From NCBI RefSeq assembly GCF_025602895.1, contig NW_026516380.1:1-64000 (forward strand): 64,000 nucleotides of DNA, in the 5' to 3' direction. Numbering within the stretch: position 1 is the stretch's first letter; every line of letters begins with the position of its first letter. The position numbers and the translations under genes are program-made. The notes beneath the pieces are model-generated. The model was not told where the DNA came from. It saw only the letters and a list, made by a program, of their open reading frames with translations, and ran no database searches. The stretch is from Polychytrium aggregatum (taxonomy: Eukaryota > Chytridiomycota > Chytridiomycetes > Polychytriales). Positions 24,384 to 34,962 of the stretch are shown one piece after another.

Positions 24384-24641
24384 ATGGTACACACCACAGC
24401 GTCAAAGAGAACAGGAGCCGCAGCATCCGAGTCAAGCGCCAAGGACCAGGTCATCAAGGCCAAGGTCGACGAGATGAAAGCCAAAATCCAGCGGCACGAG
24501 TCCTGGCGACGACAGAAACGGCGACTGGCGCAAGTCGCCGGGGTGGTCGCCGCAACATGGATACTCGTCGATGCCGCATCGATCCTGTGGAATGGGCAAA
24601 CTCTTGTCTTGCGATGGATCGCCTCGCATCTGCCGCTCTGA
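24384..24641 (+). CDS. Small single-pass membrane protein, function unknown
   Basis: A single exon of 85 residues from the ATG at 24384 (MVHTTASKRTGAAASESS). A charged, probably helical segment (KAKVDEMKAKIQRHESWRRQ) is followed by one hydrophobic stretch (VAGVVAATWILVDAASIL) and a short tail ending SHLPL. The positive residues before the membrane segment predict the N-terminus on the cytosolic or matrix side. The composition differs sharply from shadow frames nearby, which lack such an ordered charge-then-hydrophobic layout. No family recognised. Confidence 0.5.
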   Translation: MVHTTASKRTGAAASESSAKDQVIKAKVDEMKAKIQRHESWRRQKRRLAQVAGVVAATWILVDAASILWNGQTLVLRWIASHLPL

Positions 24642-25000
24642 GGCGGTCTGGTGCAGCATCGCCGGCAACTAGATAGCCCGGACAAGCACCCAGGCAGCAG
24701 ACCGCCAACGATTTCGTTCGTATCGCTGCCGATGTTTCTTCCGCCGACGGCGTATTCGGCAGCGGTGATCTTTCCCATCAATACAGCCTGGTCAATCCTC
24801 CTCGCCCTCCGCTCTATCGATACAGCCGGGTGATCGACGCACATCGCCCCAGCCAGCCAGCGCACACACACACACGTCGCCGTGGAGGCCTTTCGGGCGC
24901 CGTCGCCCCGGCAGCTCGTCGCTGGTTGCCCACCGCCTCATCTCGATCTGCCGGCCCTCTGCCCCTCTCCCCAGCCCGATCGACCAGCACCAGCAGCACC
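24642..25000. other. Upstream region of YIF1
   Basis: These 359 bp lie between the small membrane-protein gene and the YIF1 ATG, both on the plus strand. A pyrimidine-rich leader precedes the start. A short CA run occurs at 24866-24874. No gene seen. Confidence 0.4.
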
Positions 25001-27004
25001 ATGAGTCGACAGCCCCCGCAGCCGTCGTGGTCGCCCCCGCCCCTGGCCATGCCCGTAGCCCAGCACACGAGCAAGTTCAAGGGCTCGCTTTCGGGCACTC
25101 CGTCGCCGAGGCTCCAGAACACCACCCCGCCCCAGGGCTATGCAGCCTCGTCGTCGGGCCAGCAGCCATCGCTTCATCAGCGCCACGGCCAGGGGCAGAC
25201 CTACCATCACCACAGCCAACAGCAACAGGAACAGCAACAACATCAACAGCATCAACAGCAGTACCAGGCCTCGGGCTACCAGGGAGGCTACCAGGCGCAG
25301 GGATACCATTCCTATCCCGATGCCTACCAGAGCCAGCCCTCCTCGGGCTACTACGCTGCCGAGCCGTCATCCCCAGACACCAGCAACCCTTTTGCATACA
25401 GCCAGTCTACCCAGCAAGCTAGTGCGCCTTCGACCTTCTCTGGCGGCTACCAACGTGTTGACCATCAATCGCAGTCGCAGCAACAGCACCAGCATCAGCC
25501 CCAGGCCTCCTTCTTCTCGACCGACAGCTTTTTCCCGGACAACCCAACAGCCCAAATCGGCGTTCAGTTTGGAAAGAGCGCCCTGGAGCACGGCTCCAAG
25601 GTCGTCAGCCAGAACGTAAGTTGCGACATCTTTCGGCTTGAGCTTGCTCTGGATACCTGCCGCACCGTCAATCCGTTTGCAAGAGATCCAACCACAGACC
25701 GCGCCGCCAGACACTTACATTCTCGTCGCCGTTAGATCAACCGCTATGTCAATGTCAGCCAAATGAAATACTACTGGGATGTGAGCAACACATACGTCTT
25801 GCAGAAGCTCAGCATCCTCGTCTTTCCTTTTCGCCACAAGGTGAGTGTGCCGCCGCCTTGCCCACCAGATGAGCTATCGCCGGCATTCGCAGCTCTCGAG
25901 CGGTTGGAAGCAGCCATCCAGTCCATGGCAAACTGGCTGACCTGGCCATCGTTTGCCCTCGCCGGCAATGCAGTCCTGGGCCCGCCAGAGAATTACGGAT
26001 GGACAGACCGAGGCCTTCCAGACACCCCGCTACGACGTCAACGCGCCCGATCTCTATATCCCAGGTAACGGGGCTTCCTCACGAGGAATGACAACGATGC
26101 GTCACTGCGAGATAGTGGGATGGCTCATCTATCTATCTATCATTTTCCTGCCCGCTTCCAACATATCACCACGTCCAGTCATGTCCTTCGTGACCTACAT
26201 TCTGCTTGCGTACATTCATCTCGGGACCGGCACCAACAGCAAAGAGTAGGTGCAGCTGGCTATCCACAGTCTGGGCGCAGCTACGGTATTTAGACAGACA
26301 GCCGCTATCACTCGGGCCCTCGATCGGATGCAATGCACCTGTCCAACAAGACCCGCCCCCTCTTGCGCTCACTACTCACTGCATGCCATGATTTCGCTGC
26401 AGCTTCTCGCCCGATCTTCTTGGACGAACTGCCACAAGCGCACTTTCCACTATTGGCGCCGAGATCGTTTTCATCAAGTTGGGCTGCTACTTCCTCAATA
26501 TACTCGCCGAAACACCGCTGTTGGATCTGACCTCCTATTGCGGCTACAAATTTGTCAGGTAAGAAAACTGCCCTGGGCAGCCGCCACATTCCTGCCTCCA
26601 GCCACCACTCTAGTCACCTCCCCGGTCCGTCCGACTCGAAATATCCTCTTGCCCGAGACTTACCGCCGCCCGTTTGGTTCTAGCTTGATCATCGTACAGC
26701 TCGTCAAGTTTGCGCTGCCTGGATGGATTGTCTACAGCATCTTTACATACCTCATGATATGTTTTGGCTTCTTCACGGTGCGTTATCCGACTTGATGGTC
26801 TCTGGCTGCATTTCGCCGCACTCATCAGGCTCTCTGATGCTGACGTGCCGCCTCGTTCCCTTCCAGCTCCGAAGCATGAAGGGCATGCTGCTCCCCGATG
26901 CCAGCACCGGTACAGTGGCCAGTGCGGCCAAGCAGCGCCGATACTATTTTCTGTTCGCCGTTGCGCTTGTCCAGATCCTGATGTCACTCATACTCATCCG
27001 TTGA
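25001..27004 (+). CDS. YIF1: Yif1 family protein, ER-Golgi vesicle trafficking
   Basis: The first in-frame ATG is at 25001 (MSRQPPQPSWSPPPLAMPV). The N-terminal half is Gln/Tyr/Ser/Pro-rich with a coding poly-Gln/His tract (about 25215-25262). The conserved domain follows across several short introns: FGKSALEHGSKVVSQN, then INRYVNVSQMKYYWDVSNTY and VLQKLSILVFPFRHK, RYDVNAPDLYIP, MSFVTYILLAYIHLGTGTNS, EIVFIKLGCYFLNIL, LIIVQLVKFALPGWIVYSIF and a terminal membrane segment FLFAVALVQILMSLILIR, stopping at 27004. Yif1 partners Yip1 and binds Ypt-type Rab GTPases in COPII vesicle fusion at the Golgi. The low-complexity N-terminus is longer than in yeast but consistent with a cytosolic tail. Exons near 26250-26560 are short and their borders were inferred only from the family sequence. 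Confidence 0.9.
25215..25265. repeat. CAG/CAA tract coding Gln with His
   Basis: Interrupted CAG, CAA and CAT codons encode a Gln-rich stretch with His and Glu in the disordered N-terminus of Yif1. Such tracts are unstable in length. Confidence 0.85.
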
Positions 27005-27020
27005 GCGGTCCCGGGATCGG

Positions 27021-27076
27021 CTAGTTGCCTGACTAGTTGCCTGACTAGTTGCCTGACTAGTTGCCTGGCTAGTTGG
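27021..27076. repeat. 12-bp tandem repeat CTAGTTGCCTGA
   Basis: Copies start at 27021, 27033, 27045 and 27057 (last base G), with a truncated fifth copy. The array begins 17 bp after the YIF1 stop codon, so it lies in that gene's 3' UTR. Confidence 0.92.
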
Positions 27077-27564
27077 TCTGTGGGTTGGTCAGTCGGCGGC
27101 AGGCAGGAGCCGGATGTGGTTAGAGAATGTCCGCTGACGATGAGCCGATCAAATCAAAATGGCCATGCAGCCGCGCTTGCTTGACCGTCCAAAGTGAAGA
27201 GTCGTCTCGTAATATCGCCGTTGTGGAGGGCAATGGAGGAGGATTGGCAAGTCCCGACACAGTCTGGCCGCTCGTGCCGTTCCTGATCTCCAGGAAGCAG
27301 GACTGGGGCAGCGTATATCGGTGGTGTTGATGCCGATGCATCCGACTCGTCGTCGGCAGCAACCCTTGTGCTCGCCCACCGACTCCGGGCTGCCTGTTCT
27401 TCCGCATCTCGGATTTGCGGATCAGCAGCGGTGGAGACCTTCCACATCGGCTTTTGCCTGCCGCTTCCGCCCGCCCGCTGGCTGGATCGGTTAGCCAGCA
27501 ACATCGCCATCCTTCTCGGATCGCCTGGACGCTTGGACGCTTTCGCGCCTTGGCTGTTTCGAGA

Positions 27565-27605
27565 AACTTGGAGCAACTTGGAGCAACTTGGAGCAACTTG
27601 GAGCA
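27565..27605. repeat. 10-bp tandem repeat AACTTGGAGC
   Basis: Four units of AACTTGGAGC lie about 310 bp upstream of the RING-H2 start codon. Confidence 0.9.
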
Positions 27606-27914
27606 CTCGCAAGTTTTACCGGATCCCTGCGACCCGGACGCTTATCCATTTTCTTTCAAGCATCTCGGGCTTATTGCCCCTCCACTCCCAGCGCATTTGA
27701 GCTCGCAGCGCAACAAACCTCGCAGAGGCCACCGGAACCCTGCACCCGCAACCACGGTGCTGCAGTGGATTTGCTGAGTCTTGCACAAGAAGGCTCTCTG
27801 CTCGAATCCGCTTGATTGACTGCCTTCGCCGCGCAGATCATAGCGCCCAAAACCGACGGCTCTCGGCAGCAGCTTTGCGACGCAGTCCGAGTCCGTCGGC
27901 TCCATCGCTCTGCA

Positions 27915-30900
27915 ATGACACAAAAGCGTGCCCACACCCTCGACTCGGATCCAGAGGATTCCGATACAGCATATCCTCACCGACGAACCAACCAGCAGCG
28001 AGAGCAGCAGCAAAGCCAACAGCGGCAGCGCTCGGCCAGCAGCTCGTCGTTGCGGGCAACGAGATCGTCGTCTACACAGCCCAGCATCCAACCTCATCGT
28101 AGCGCTCGCTCGACGGCCCCTGGCCTCCGCACCGCCCCAGAGCGATCCCGCCTTGCAGTCCCAGCCGTCATCGATCTAACGACCCCGAGTCCAAGCCGAA
28201 AACCCCGAGTGGCCCAAGCCCGGCTCCTTTCGACGTTGGAGCAAGCCATTGCGCCTGCCCGGTTGCGGCGAGGTCGATCCGAGAGCAACGTCGATGCCGG
28301 CGACCGAGCAGATGTCCAGATCGATCTGGAAAGCAGCGTTCAGAGCCGCGGTTCTTGGACTTCAAGCACCGGAGCCGCGGGCTCCAGGACATACGATCTG
28401 CGTTCGACGGGCTCCAGAGCATCATCATCGGGATCGCAGAGACGGGGCGGCGCTGGCGCCGAGCTTGGGAATGCGACCGATACTCGGAATCTGGAGCAGC
28501 GATCCAGGCCAGTGCTCCATTCCCAGGAATCGACTGCCAGCAATCCTAGCTCCTCAAGAGCACCCAACCCGAATACTCTTCCGCGGCGATCGATACGTAA
28601 GCATCAGAGCAGATGTGCCTGGGAGGAGGACATCGGCTCAACATTATGCTCGACATCCGCACTTCAACACAGCGCATCACTCAGCCCCGGACAATCCGCC
28701 CATCATGGCTTTCACCTCGTTCTGCACTTTCCTCCATTCCCACATGCCACCGGCTTTGCATACCGTGCTCACGCTCTGTCGGTCCATATCAATGACAGGC
28801 CGGCGTGCTTTGCAAAACCCGAACACCGATGCATCCCGCGATCCGTCACCTTCGACCCATGTACTTGGGATCCTTAGCCGGCCTTCGGGGCAAGTCATGT
28901 CGACAGGAGCCAGATCGCGTGCACCACAGGTACCTGAATTCTCTGTCATGCAGCGACCGTGGCCGAATCAATGGCTCCAGCTCGATAGACGAACGGTGTG
29001 GGTGCACGGTCCCCGCTCGACTGATATCAATCGATTCACACACCCCCAAAACTGACTCGGCACACATGCTTCCGTCTCGACCAGAGCTTTGTAGGCATTC
29101 CAATATCAGCTCTGGTGAATGATGATACCGAAGCCAGAGAGCTGGGCAGCTCGGCTTCTCGACGAAGGGTCCGCGCGACTGGTCTGGCAGCCGAGCCTCC
29201 TCTGGTCATTGACATCTCCCAGCCGTCACCCCCAACCCAGTCGGCTCCGACCTTCAGTTCCAGATCCACGCTGTCCAATCGACCGGCACTCGGCCGGTTC
29301 AATCCTTTCGGAAACTCGTCCCCAGCATCGTCGGGGATGTCCTCCGAGTCTTCGGAGCAGCGTCTGGACCGCAACACCACCCGCAACCTGGATGTCGGGT
29401 CGTCACGGAACTTGGCGACCAACTTGCAGACCAGTCCGTCTTCGCTTGAAAGCGACGAGGCACTCGCCAGGTGGATGCAGGAACAGGAGGTCATGCAGGT
29501 ATGTGACTTGTTTCTGGCGGTACATTGTGTGTTGGTAGTATGCATGACTCGACATCTGGCAGCAGATGGCCATATTGCCGAGCAAGTGGAAATGGAGCCA
29601 GTTTGGGAGAGTATGAGAGTGGAGAAAGTGAGAGATAAACGGCCAGCACACCTCGACAACACTTGCTTCGTGCAAAGCAGCTGCTTTTTGATTGCATGTC
29701 TTGCAGCATTGACAAGACTTTAGCTTGCTTCATACAGGCAACCAGGACTGCGGATGGATACGTTGATCAGTGTAAGTGCCATTGGTCGAAAGTGTGATCT
29801 GGAACACGATATACTCGATACGGGGGATGAGTTTACGCAAGGTGACGAGATACGAAGATGAAGGAGGAAAGGGCAGCATCGACAGGGTCTGATTGCGAGA
29901 GTGTATCTTCCACCCGCCCCACAGACGGCCATTACCAGGACCTGGGCTGGAGTTCGCGAAGCAACCTTGATGCCTGGCGGAGTGCGGGATTCCACGAACC
30001 ATCACCAGACTTCCCGACTGAGCTCCTGGACGATGCTCCAAGATATGGACGGTGGGTGATCTCTTGCTTCTCTTGTTCATCACCGCGACTCATGACGGGG
30101 TAGGGAATTCAATGGGAATCATAGCCGGGCCAATGTTGCCCCAAATCTCCGTCGCTGAGCCACACATCACTCTGGTAACCCAGCTTGCTGAACAACCCGG
30201 GCAACTACATGGCTGATGACCATGTCGACACTACCTACGAGGCAAGCGCAGATTGTGGACCGTTGCTGCGGTGATGCGGTGATGCGGTGATGCGGTGATG
30301 CGGTGATGCGGTGATGCGGTGATGCGGTGATGCGGTGATGCGGTGATGCGGTGATGCGGTGATGCGGTGATGCGGTGATGCGGTGATGCGGTGATGCGGT
30401 GATGCGGTGATGCGGTGATGCGGTGATGCGGTGATGCGGTGATGCGGTGATGCGGTGATGCGGTGATGCGGTTGCAGTGGTTTCTGATACAGTGTTGTCT
30501 TTGGCGGTGCGCACGGTGTCATGCAGGGACTATGGGCCCTGAGCGAGCGCATTGGATCTGCCAAATCCAAGTCTACCCCACTCTACATGATTGATCGTCT
30601 TCCGGTGGTGAAATATCAAGTGGGAATGCTCATGGGAGACGACTCGAGGTAAGAATAAGCACGGCGTCCAACCAGAAGGGCGACACGCTCCGTTGTTGCG
30701 TGGAATCAGTAAATCTGGATTGCGCACTGTGGCCCGGTGAGACTCGATGTGAGTCTCGATGGCCCAGTGAGACTGGATCAGACAATCTTGACCTGACCCT
30801 TCCATGACACGGACGCAGGTGCACAATCTGTTTGACCGAGTTTGAAGTCGGTGAAATGCTCAAGCGTCTGCCCTGCACGCATGCGTATCACGGCGAGGCA

Positions 30901-31192
30901 AGTACGCCAGGGTCATTGCTTGTCGAGCAGTCGCGGGTCGGAAACCTGCTGTAAGCTGATCTAACGATACCTTGACGTCTGCCCTCCTCCATCGTCCAGT
31001 GCATCAACCGATGGCTTCGGATGCACGAGCAGTGTCCTATGTAAGTACACAGCCGCCGCGATGCTACCAGACAAGCCTCGTGTCCAGCCATCGAATGACT
31101 GACTCATTCTCCCGGGCCGCCCTGCCAGATGCCGCATCTCGGTCACAGATACGCTTGATCCGCAGAAGCCAGAGCCTTTGATGCCTCAGTAG
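27915..31192 (+). CDS. RING-H2 finger E3 ubiquitin ligase with long disordered N-terminus
   Basis: The start is the ATG at 27915 (MTQKRAHTLDSDPEDSDTAY). Ser/Arg/Gln-rich exons follow; a second large exon from about 29110 contains VIDISQPSPPTQSAPTFSSR and ends DEALARWMQEQEVMQ at 29498. Later exons give SERIGSAKSKSTPLYMIDRL and VVKYQVGMLMGDDSR, then the RING: CTICLTEFEVGEMLKRLPC, HAYHGE, CINRWLRMHEQCP, ICRISVTDTLDPQKPEPLMP, stop at 31192. All eight ligands are present (C-x2-C, C-x-H-x2-H, C-x2-C) in the order of Praja/RNF38-like RING-H2 ligases. The exon joins were checked for phase; the intron inside the RING (30898-30999) uses a GC donor. The stretch 28597-29109 may hold another small exon that I could not place. 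The substrate is unknown. Confidence 0.85.
30267..30473. repeat. 8-bp minisatellite GATGCGGT, about 26 copies
   Basis: A nearly perfect array of GATGCGGT lies in an intron of the RING-H2 gene. The period is not a multiple of three and contains no stop on the minus strand, so all three minus frames read the same octapeptide (HHRITASP). This produces misleading long open frames. Confidence 0.97.
30898..30999 (+). other. GC-AG intron inside the RING-H2 domain
   Basis: The exon ends ...CACGGCGAG and the intron begins GCAAGTACG, ending CGTCCAG before TGCATCAACCG. Phase 0 on both sides restores the ligand order HAYHGE-CINRWL. No in-phase GT alternative gives a complete RING. Confidence 0.8.
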
Positions 31193-31449
31193 TGAGCAGC
31201 ATATGTGTCGCTGTGTGTCGCTGTGTTGGTTGAATGACTCTGGGGACCGCACCACAGCACATATATACATATGCCCGCGTGGATAATCGCGATCTGCTCC
31301 AAGAGCGCATGCCCCTGGCTTCCAGCCAACCCACCAGTCTGGCAGTAACAGTGATCATGGCAGCTTTTTACCAGCCCAAGCGCATGAGGAGAAAAAGAGA
31401 GATGTATTTTATGCCTTATGAGTTGCATGGGAGGAAACTATGCAGGAAT
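31193..31449. other. Convergent spacer, RING-H2 / SSZ1
   Basis: These 257 bp lie between two facing stop codons. They include AT-richer sequence and a short GTGTCGCT duplication near 31204-31222. Nothing coding recognised. Confidence 0.4.
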
Positions 31450-33805
31450 TCACTTGTGCTGATGGGTGATCTTGTCGAATTTGACGCGGAGCTCCTTTCC
31501 TTGGGTCTTCTCCTTGGCGACGACGGTCAAGATCTCATCGCGCTCGATCTGGAAAGTGATCTGAACACGCAGCTCGCCGACCTTCGAGGCCTCGGGCAGA
31601 TCCGAGAGGACGATCTGGCCCAACAGAGTGTTCTCCTGGGCTTGGGCATGGTCACCTTCGTAGACGGAGAGGAAGATCTCGGACTGCTTGGCGACGGCGT
31701 TGGAGGCCTCGATCGTGCGGCGGGCGGGAATGGCGGCGCGCTTAGGGATGATGGGAACAAAGACACCATCGGCACCCTCGAGACCGACGCTCTTCTTCAG
31801 GTGGGGAACACGAACAACCTCCTCGGTGGCAATGGCCGAGTCGTACTCGGACTCTTGGCTGGCGATCAAGCCAGCCTGGGTGGCACAGCCGACACTGATG
31901 GCCTCATCAGGCTCAAGATCGGTGCGGAAGACGGTCTCGGACTCGAACAGGCTGCGGATGACCGACTGGAAGCGGGGGATACGGGCACTGCCGCCGACAA
32001 AGAGAACCTCATCGACCTCAGTAGGGGCGGCGCCGCCCTCCTTCAGGACGTTCTTGACAACATCGACACAGCGCGTGAAGAGCTTCTCGGCCAGGGTCTC
32101 GAAGCGGCCGCGGATCATGTTGGCGTTGTAGTCCATGCCATCGTACAACGACTCGACGTGGCAGGGGGCGCTGTCCTTCTGCGAGAGCATGCGCTTGGTC
32201 TGCTCACAGGCGGCTCTCAACTTGGCAACGGCCTTGCGGTTGTCCGAGATATCGATGCGGGTCTTTTTTCGGAACTCGTCCTTGAAGAAGTTGAGCAGAA
32301 CCTCGTCGAACTGCGAACCGCCGAGAGCATAGTCGTCGTGGGTGGCAACGATGGAGAAGAGGCCGTTGCTGCTGTCCAGGAGGGTGGCATTGAACTGGTG
32401 GGCACCCAGATCCAGCACCAGGATGGTGCGATCCTGCTTGGTGGACTGGTTGCCGATCTCCTTTGCGTTGTAGTCAAAGGCCAGAGCGGCAGCAACGGGC
32501 TCGTGGACGAGGTGGACGGTCTCGAAGCCGGCCTGGACAACAGCCTCCCGCAGAGCGTTCTGCTCGTGCTCCTCAAAGTGGACCGGGGTGGAGACAACGA
32601 CGCCTTCAACCGAGCGACCCAGGTAGGCCTCGGCCGTCTCCTTCAGCTTGGCAAAGTACTTGGCGGTGACATCGGCAACGGTGTAATGAGAGGTAACGGG
32701 CTGGGCGTCCTCCTCGGGGGTGGTCTCGACCTCGTAGGCAGGCAGGGATTCGTCCTGAGGGAAGGGCACGATGTTGGCGAGAAGCTTCGAGCTGTGCTTC
32801 TGCACTTCGGTATCGTCGTACCTAGAGGCGGTGGAAGCGAGCAGGCGCGATGGAGGTGATGGGAGACAGAGAGCGGGTGTAATGACGATGTGAGTCATAG
32901 TAGAATAAACAGAAACAGAGGGGTGAGCGAACTGTTGGTCGTAGCAACCAGCTCTTCCACCCCGGGACGGATAGCAAGCCACTTTTGGCCGATTCAGCAA
33001 GATCGCCGGGCACATACTTCTTGCCAACCAGGTTTCGGAACTGGAAGATGGTGCCACGGGGATTGGAGTTGGCCTGGACACGGGCCTGGGTGCCGACAAG
33101 CTGCGGAGATCCAAGGATGTCAGAGAGAGATAGAGAGAGAGGAGGAAACTAGGTTAGATCCGTGCACAGCAGCAAAGGCAGGAGGATCGCTTGGTATCGA
33201 GGACCAGATCCGCACGGATGGCTACACTGCAGCTCCGGCGATAGCGCTGTTCTCATACGAATGCCAACACAACAGCGCAAAGTAGTGCCCAGCAACGGGA
33301 CGACAGAATCAACAGCCTAAACGGCGGATCTGGAGCAACAATACATACCTCCTCGTAATCCGTGAAGGCGACGCAAGTGGGAATGTTGCGATCGCCGTCC
33401 TCGTTTGCAATAGTTTCACCCTTTCCGCCCTGCGAGCGACATGATCCGCAAAGTTACGTTAGCGGAAACAATCATCAAGGTGGTCAAGGGCGACCAAGAA
33501 CGAGCCAACGGCGAGCGATCGGGCTGGAAGACCGGCAGTGCGGGGACAGAGGCACGCCAGGAGGATTGCTGTGGGGCCGGGGCACTCGCCACTCGCACGG
33601 TCCGCAATGGCACTTCGGAAATGCAGCGGCCGATCGAAGCAGCTCGATGGCCCCGGAGCTGCATTGGGCAGAGGGGGCGAGAGCAGTGACAGCCGAGGAA
33701 GCAGGACAACCGGCCGATTGGGCCACGACATACCTTGCCGACGATGGATACCGAGGAGTTGAGGGTGCCGAACGAGATACCGACAAAGGTCTTTTCTTGA
33801 GCCAT
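31450..33805 (-). CDS. SSZ1: Ssz1-type Hsp70 of the ribosome-associated complex
   Basis: Four exons in phase: 33805-33734, 33429-33349, 33100-33018 and 32821-31450, giving 535 residues (yeast Ssz1 is about the same). The start is MAQEKTFVGISFGTLNSSVS. The usual Hsp70 phosphate-1 loop (DLGTTYS-like) is replaced by GISFGTLNSS, as expected for Ssz1. Other landmarks are GKGETIANEDGDRNIPTCVA, EGVVVSTPVHFEEHEQNALR, HEPVAAALAFDY, ILVLDLGAHQFNATLLDSSN and DEVLFVGGSARIPRFQSVIR. The peptide-binding region is short and ends ELRVKFDKITHQHK without the lid helices, also typical of Ssz1. In yeast Ssz1 pairs with Zuo1 at the ribosomal tunnel exit and stimulates Ssb; it binds ATP but barely hydrolyses it. 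No Zuo1 gene is in view. Confidence 0.93.
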
Positions 33806-34962
33806 GGCGACGGTCTGAGACGAGCTGTGGGTGCAGGATCCGGGAGCGGGCAGGAGAGAAGGCCGATTGCAGAGAGAGGCACGCAGCGAAGGCAGAAGCC
33901 GGGTGTCGACGCTTTCGTGCTGGTTACGGACTGGACGGCAATCGTGCGCTCGATGGGATTGGGCCGGCTTGCTCTTGTCGCGAAGAAAAAAAAAATGCAC
34001 TGGGGTGTGACAGAGACAACACGCGCTGGCTCCAACCGGCGGCTGGGTGGCTCCAGCCACGTCGATGCTGGACAATCCAGAAGGAAACGGGGCAGTCACC
34101 CTCTGGCATCAGCGACTCAAGTCTGCTGATCCGTGGGCTCCAGTGGGCAAACCAGGCGATTGTTTCCCGTCCTGGTTGGCAATCTCTGTGTGTGGTGGGT
34201 GCATTCGATTCTCTGGACCACTCCATGGTGTATTGATATCAAGATACTCGACCTCCTCGAGTCGCCTGTATCGCCGTCGCCTGGGAGGTGTCCTTGATTC
34301 AAAACACTGAATGGCCAGCGCGCGATGTTTGAGGCACCAGAGTATTTGTCCAGCGACCAGTATCCGGGGTGTCCCGTTTTTTATTGGATTGGCTGTATTG
34401 GGCGTTGGGCATTGGCGCTGGGTGCACACCAAGGGGCGGCAGGAGGCAAAACGGGAGCCGGGGCAGCGGGGCTGTCGAGCCAAAGAGAGGAAGTGGAGAG
34501 AGGAAGAGTCGGGCCGAACGATGAACAAGCAAAGCGAAGCGAAGAAAACTGCAGCGCAACCAAACGGGATGAAGCAAAGCGCAGGGAAATCAAAGGAAAG
34601 GAAACCAAAGGAAAGGAAATGGAACGAGGAAAGCTCAGGAAAGACTACACTACACACACCGCCGCACACTGGAGCGCCCGCGGCCGGCTTATGTACAGAT
34701 TTTGCGTTTGGCCACGGGCAGCTCCCACTCAAACTAAGTACACCACACAAGAGCGAAACTATCGACAGAAGGCAAGAATGCCGCGGGAGCATAACACATA
34801 ATGGACAAAAAAAAAAAAGAAGGGAAGTGAACCAAGATCGAGAAAGGGCACTACAAAAATCTACCGGCACTTCATCCTCAGCCGAGCAGGCGATCAAAAC
34901 AACAGCGCAAAGCCACCCCCAGGGCGGCACATGGCACAGGCGAGGCTTCCGATCGAGCCTCT
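33806..34962. other. Long spacer upstream of SSZ1
   Basis: These 1,157 bp lie between the SSZ1 start and the stop of the next minus-strand gene. The right half (about 34440-34640) is strongly purine-biased on the plus strand (GGAAAGGAAA-like). Open frames on both strands reflect that bias. No domain-like protein or tRNA was found. Confidence 0.4.

Larger units (their letters stand above)
27005..27914. other. Spacer between YIF1 and the RING-H2 gene
   Basis: These 910 bp hold two small minisatellites (27021-27076 and 27565-27605) and many overlapping shadow frames. No credible coding exon was found. The right part should be the promoter of the RING gene. Confidence 0.4.

Noticed and set aside
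30167-30570. HHRITASP repeat ORFs, and the idea of a CRISPR array
   Set aside because: Direct 8-bp tandem units without spacers; the 13-, 21- and 7-bp arrays likewise lack unique spacers, and the genome is eukaryotic.
31234-32859. 541-codon plus-strand open frame
   Set aside because: Exact antisense of the SSZ1 coding exon; Leu/Gly/Asp-rich composition is the complement of Hsp70 codons and no motif is present.
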